From a virus, in IMG/VR virus record IMGVR_UViG_3300035670_000204, positions 1 to 63,207 of that record: DNA of 63,207 bases; one strand, given 5' to 3'. Both the position numbers and the translations under genes were made by a program. Shown piece after piece: positions 61,225 through 63,207 of this stretch; position 1 is the first letter of the stretch, and every line of letters begins with the position of its first letter. Below the pieces are notes generated by a model. That model saw nothing but the letters and a program-made list of their open reading frames with translations, ran no database searches and had not been told where the DNA came from.

Positions 61225-61232
61225 TTTGAAAA
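61204..61232 (-). promoter_or_regulatory. Candidate promoter of the late leftward unit
   Basis: On the minus strand, TTTTCA (61232-61227) and TATAAT (61209-61204) are 17 bp apart, about 100 bases before the terS start. The -10 box is perfect; the -35 box matches 4 of 6. Confidence 0.55.
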
Positions 61233-61324
61233 AATAGGAAAATTTATGTGTGATATAGAGGTATATAGGGAGGGGGGCTGCCATTTGTAACCCCCCCTGG
61301 GGGGCCTCCAGGAAAAAAGAATTC

Positions 61325-61353
61325 TTGACGGCAGAATATATGTTTTGTTTACT
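61325..61353 (+). promoter_or_regulatory. Cassette promoter (copy 0)
   Basis: TTGACG (61325-61330), 17 bp, TTTACT (61348-61353), with leader GAAGGTGTCGGGAGC shared with the other copies (one base differs in the octamer: GTTTACTG). Confidence 0.7.
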
Positions 61354-61407
61354 GAAGGTGTCGGGAGCAAGCCACTCACTAATTCACCCCCCGACGCGGA
61401 GACGAAA

Positions 61408-61596
61408 ATGAAAAGCTACGCACTACCTAAGAAGAGCCACGCCAGGTTGAATGAGTCCATGTCTTGGGAGGCCGCGTACGCGGTGACCCAAGTGGAGTGG
61501 TACCCGATACGACGACGATTCCCGAAGGACATAATACACCTGATACCAATGGAGTTGGTACTGCTCGCCATGCGCCTCAAGGCGCAGGGCAAGTAG
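61408..61596 (+). CDS. Unknown small early protein, 62 aa
   Basis: A 62-residue basic protein (MKSYALPKKSHARLNESMSWEAAYAVTQVEWYP...), with the ATG at 61408 chosen because GGAG lies upstream and the codons before it fall within the promoter leader. No family recognised. It is the first gene of the rightward cassette series, directly after a strong promoter; likely expressed immediately on infection. Confidence 0.7.
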   Translation: MKSYALPKKSHARLNESMSWEAAYAVTQVEWYPIRRRFPKDIIHLIPMELVLLAMRLKAQGK

Positions 61597-61687
61597 ACCT
61601 GACCAAGGCCAAGGATGGCCACGCGCAGCCCGGCGCGTAATCCGGGCATAACCTAAACGCAAAATGAGGATTAAGACATGAAGACGT
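61594..61687 (+). repeat. 94-bp leader repeat, copy 1
   Basis: From TAGACCTGACC through the ribosome site and the first codons ATGAAGACGT of the gene at 61678. The second copy at 61939-62032 differs at only two bases. It contains GGCCAAGGATGGCC (inverted repeat) and, in this copy, GCCCGG...CCGGGC. Confidence 0.9.
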
Positions 61688-61941
61688 ACGTTGCGACCGA
61701 CCGGCTGAACCCAAATGCCATTAACGCCCGTTATGGGCGTCCCGCAAAGGACTGTGACCGCCAACAGGTGGCGATATGGTTTCACGCAAAGGACGACGAA
61801 GAGGCTATAAGCCGCTTCATCGAGGCAATCGACGGGGGTTGGGTCGGATATTCCGACCTCAACACGACTAGGATAGAGCCGCGTTTATACCGGTCGAAAG
61901 ACTGGTATAGAAAGGGGCAGGACGCCCGCCAGGTAGGATAG
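61678..61941 (+). CDS. Unknown small early protein, 87 aa
   Basis: An 87-residue protein (MKTYVATDRLNPNAINARYGRPAKDC...), with helical and strand-like parts and several aromatic residues near DGGWVGYSDL. The ATG is preceded by GAGGAT. The leader is the 94-bp repeat shared with the next gene, so both are made from similar translation signals. No family recognised. Confidence 0.7.
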   Translation: MKTYVATDRLNPNAINARYGRPAKDCDRQQVAIWFHAKDDEEAISRFIEAIDGGWVGYSDLNTTRIEPRLYRSKDWYRKGQDARQVG

Positions 61942-62032
61942 ACCTGACCAAGGCCAAGGATGGCCACGCGCAGCCGGGCGCGTAATCCGGGCATAACTTA
62001 AACGCAAAATGAGGATTAAGACATGAAGACGT
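61939..62032 (+). repeat. 94-bp leader repeat, copy 2
   Basis: Near-identical (92 of 94 bases) to 61594-61687, covering the leader and start of the gene at 62023. The changes are C to G at the GCCCGG stem and C to T at AACCTAAACG. Confidence 0.9.
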
Positions 62033-62241
62033 TATTCACCCCAAAACACTACGATTCTTTGAGCGATTTGATGCGGGACGCCATTCACACTTCCGCCCGA
62101 CCTGGGCGGGAATCCATCGACCCGGTAACGGGGGAAGGAACCCCCGTGTTCGGCTATCACGACGGGGTCATGTACCCCGCTGTAGAGACCTGGGATGAAA
62201 TTTCCGGGGAGTGGTGGTGGGTGGCTGGTATCCCCAGCTAG
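62023..62241 (+). CDS. Unknown small early protein, 72 aa, Trp-rich end
   Basis: A 72-residue acidic protein with ISGEWWWVAGIPS at the end. The start (MKT) and leader are shared with the previous gene through the 94-bp repeat, although the rest of the two proteins does not match. It is followed by a perfect terminator. Function unknown. Confidence 0.7.
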   Translation: MKTLFTPKHYDSLSDLMRDAIHTSARPGRESIDPVTGEGTPVFGYHDGVMYPAVETWDEISGEWWWVAGIPS

Positions 62242-62254
62242 CCCGCCCCACCAA

Positions 62255-62280
62255 CCCCGCCAAGGAAGGCGGGGTTTTTA
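62255..62280 (+). terminator. Rho-independent terminator, cassette type (copy 1)
   Basis: CCCCGCC (62255-62261), loop AAGGAA, GGCGGGG (62268-62274), TTTTTA. The same hairpin with the same loop is at 62977-63000. Confidence 0.95.
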
Positions 62281-62300
62281 TTTGCCTATCGAACAGGCCC

Positions 62301-62422
62301 CCAACCCAATGGGTATAGTAGTGGCGGGGCTTACGTATACGCATTACATATACGGGGGCATAACGCTTGACGACAGAACATACGTTTTGTTTACTAAAGG
62401 TGTCGGGAGCGAGGTGCTTCCG
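62301..62422 (+). repeat. Promoter cassette repeat (copy 2)
   Basis: Identical to 1-122 of the window. It starts with CCAACCCAATGGG, contains GGTATAGTAGTGGCGGGGC and ends in the promoter leader. The part around the promoter is shared with copy 3 at 63088-63142. Confidence 0.95.
62367..62395 (+). promoter_or_regulatory. Cassette promoter (copy 2)
   Basis: TTGACG (62367-62372), 17 bp, TTTACT (62390-62395), overlapping GTTTACTA (62389-62396); followed by the leader hairpin GGGAGC-GAGGT-GCTTCC. Confidence 0.7.
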
Positions 62423-62456
62423 ACCTAATTTAATCAGTCATTCGGGAGATAAATCC

Positions 62457-62963
62457 ATGAGCGCATACGAATTCAACATGTCCTTCCCCCGCAACCTGAG
62501 CGCCCTGAGTGGGCTGTTGGGGTACTTCTACCCGGTAACCGGGTGGGTGGACCCGAAGAAAGAGGGCGCTATGTTGGAAATCCTCCGCAGCGCCCAATGG
62601 GGGCGCAGCGAGGAAGATAACGCCCACGGATGGGAGTTGATAATGAAGACCCGAAAGGGGCACGCGAGTGGATGGACGACCGCAGACATGGAGGTCGAAG
62701 TCCAAGACGACGGGTACGGCCGGTGGGAGTGGTCCACGAAGCCGGAGAACCTAAAGTGGATGGACGTGGGGGCGACGGTAACCCGATGGGGCGGGTATAG
62801 ATGGGACGCATGGGAGGAGACCTACACCCAGGTGGAGGAGGGGGTGTGGGAAAGGACAGACTACTGGAGCAAGGAGGATGAAATCAGGGACGAAGAGGAT
62901 GAGGCGTGGGCGGAGGCCCGCGAATGGGAAGGATGGGACATTGAGGTGCGGCTTATGAAGTAA
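62457..62963 (+). CDS. Unknown early protein, 168 aa, Trp/Glu-rich
   Basis: A 168-residue protein with about a dozen Trp residues and a very acidic C-terminal third (EDEIRDEEDEAWAEAREWEGW). No family recognised. GGGAG lies about 10 bases before ATG 62457. It stands alone between the cassette promoter (62367) and terminator (62977), so it is a complete single-gene module. The left end of the window looks like the junction that would remain if this module were removed. Acidic, DNA-mimic-like composition is noted, but function is not shown. Confidence 0.75.
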   Translation: MSAYEFNMSFPRNLSALSGLLGYFYPVTGWVDPKKEGAMLEILRSAQWGRSEEDNAHGWELIMKTRKGHASGWTTADMEVEVQDDGYGRWEWSTKPENLKWMDVGATVTRWGGYRWDAWEETYTQVEEGVWERTDYWSKEDEIRDEEDEAWAEAREWEGWDIEVRLMK

Positions 62964-62976
62964 CCCGCCGCACCAA

Positions 62977-63000
62977 CCCCGCCAAGGAAGGCGGGGTTTT
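62977..63000 (+). terminator. Rho-independent terminator, cassette type (copy 2)
   Basis: CCCCGCC, loop AAGGAA, GGCGGGG (62990-62996), TTTT. Same as the terminator at 62255. Confidence 0.95.
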
Positions 63001-63020
63001 ACTTACTTAACACGCAGACC

Positions 63021-63142
63021 CCAACCCAATGGGTATAGTAGTGGCGGGGCTTACCTACATATAAATATAAATACCCTGTTTTTTGTGTTGACGGCAGAAC
63101 ATACGTTTTGTTTACTAAAGGTGTCGGGAGCGAGGTGCTTCC
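63021..63142 (+). repeat. Promoter cassette repeat (copy 3)
   Basis: Bases 63021-63054 match the start of copy 2, a different AT-rich spacer follows (63055-63086), and the promoter and leader match again. The GC-rich element and promoter are thus conserved while the spacer is free to change. Confidence 0.9.
63088..63116 (+). promoter_or_regulatory. Cassette promoter (copy 3)
   Basis: TTGACG (63088-63093), 17 bp, TTTACT (63111-63116), overlapping GTTTACTA (63110-63117). It drives the gene that starts at 63176 and continues at 155. Confidence 0.7.
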
Positions 63143-63207
63143 GGCGAATTTACTTACTTACTTGAGGGTACCGAAATGGCACGCAAAGCAAACAATCTGA
63201 CCGTTCC
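63095..63207 (+). repeat. Terminal redundancy, identical to 74-186
   Basis: Right-end partner of the overlap described at 74-186; 113 bases without a difference. Confidence 0.95.
63176..63207 (+). CDS. Start of the 216-aa unknown early protein (partial, same gene as 155-805)
   Basis: The first codons (MARKANNLTV) are identical to those at 155; the window ends here. This is the same gene seen a second time because the ends overlap, not a second gene. Confidence 0.9.
   Translation, partial: MARKANNLTV

Larger units (their letters stand above)
61107..61407. other. Divergent intergenic region between late (-) and cassette (+) units
   Basis: About 300 bases with no gene. It holds, from the late side, an AT-rich stretch with the late-promoter candidate and palindrome, then a G-tract/C-tract segment able to form a hairpin (CCCCCC-CT-GGGGGG around 61291-61304), and the first cassette promoter (61325-61353). 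It separates the two oppositely read halves of the genome. Confidence 0.7.

Noticed and set aside
1-63207. Lysogeny genes, tRNA genes, reverse transcriptase (retron or diversity-generating element), insertion sequences
   Set aside because: Looked for by motif on both strands; none recognised. The small helix-turn-helix protein at 18095 alone is not evidence for a temperate phage.

Overview
The window reads as the complete or nearly complete genome of a lytic-type, tailed double-stranded DNA phage of about 63 kb, most likely with a short tail (podovirus-like), infecting a Gram-negative bacterium. The evidence is a terminase pair, a long portal protein, a scaffold, a major capsid protein with the look of the phage N4 gp56 family, a head adaptor, a 2730-residue giant virion protein, a GH24 lysozyme and a small lipoprotein that suits an outer-membrane step of lysis. 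I see no integrase, excisionase, C1-like repressor, tRNA gene, CRISPR array, insertion sequence or reverse transcriptase. The two ends overlap (74-186 is identical to 63095-63207), so the molecule is circular, circularly permuted or terminally redundant.

Layout. (A) 61.3-63.2 kb, continuing into 0-1.1 kb (+): small unknown genes in modules, each with a near-identical promoter (TTGACG-17 bp-TTTACT) and mostly a near-identical terminator; probably early host-takeover genes. (B) 1137-2603: an AT-rich, gene-free stretch of 1.47 kb with many copies of GTTTACTA, a 13-mer ATATAAATTATAT and a 20-bp direct repeat; the best origin or master regulatory candidate. It ends in a strong sigma70-type promoter. 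(C) 2.6-6.7 kb (+): a DUF3150-like protein, a MoxR-type AAA+ ATPase and a DUF2201-like HExxH plus VWA protein, with stable hairpins between the genes. (D) 6.8-10.2 kb (+): about 14 tightly overlapping small genes, including a DUF3310 (T7 gp1.7-like) protein, a duplicated helix-turn-helix protein and three proteins sharing a W..PxWA..D..W motif. (E) 10.2-21.5 kb (+): replication and nucleotide metabolism: family A DNA polymerase, ThyX, deoxycytidylate-type deaminase, HNH-like protein, Cas4/RecB-like nuclease, VRR-NUC nuclease, SNF2-like helicase, a probable single-strand DNA-binding protein, a small helix-turn-helix protein and a primase/DUF927-type helicase.

(F) 61.1-21.5 kb (-): one long late unit read leftward. 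In order of transcription it runs: terS, terL, portal with an overlapping small gene, scaffold, small protein, major capsid protein, decoration-like protein, terminator, adaptor proteins, two disordered virion proteins, the giant protein, tail and beta-helix proteins, lysis genes (lysozyme, holin-like, lipoprotein, further membrane or coiled-coil proteins), and then a second large set of tail or fibre proteins. It meets the early unit tail to tail with a 24-bp overlap at 21495-21518. A palindrome at 61194-61224 covers the best candidate late promoter.

How it may work (inference): modules A and C act first; D and E take over nucleotide pools and copy the genome from B; F builds virions and lyses the cell. 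No phage RNA polymerase is recognisable, so host RNA polymerase probably reads everything. Assignments rest on reading motifs by eye; most tail and early proteins remain unknown.
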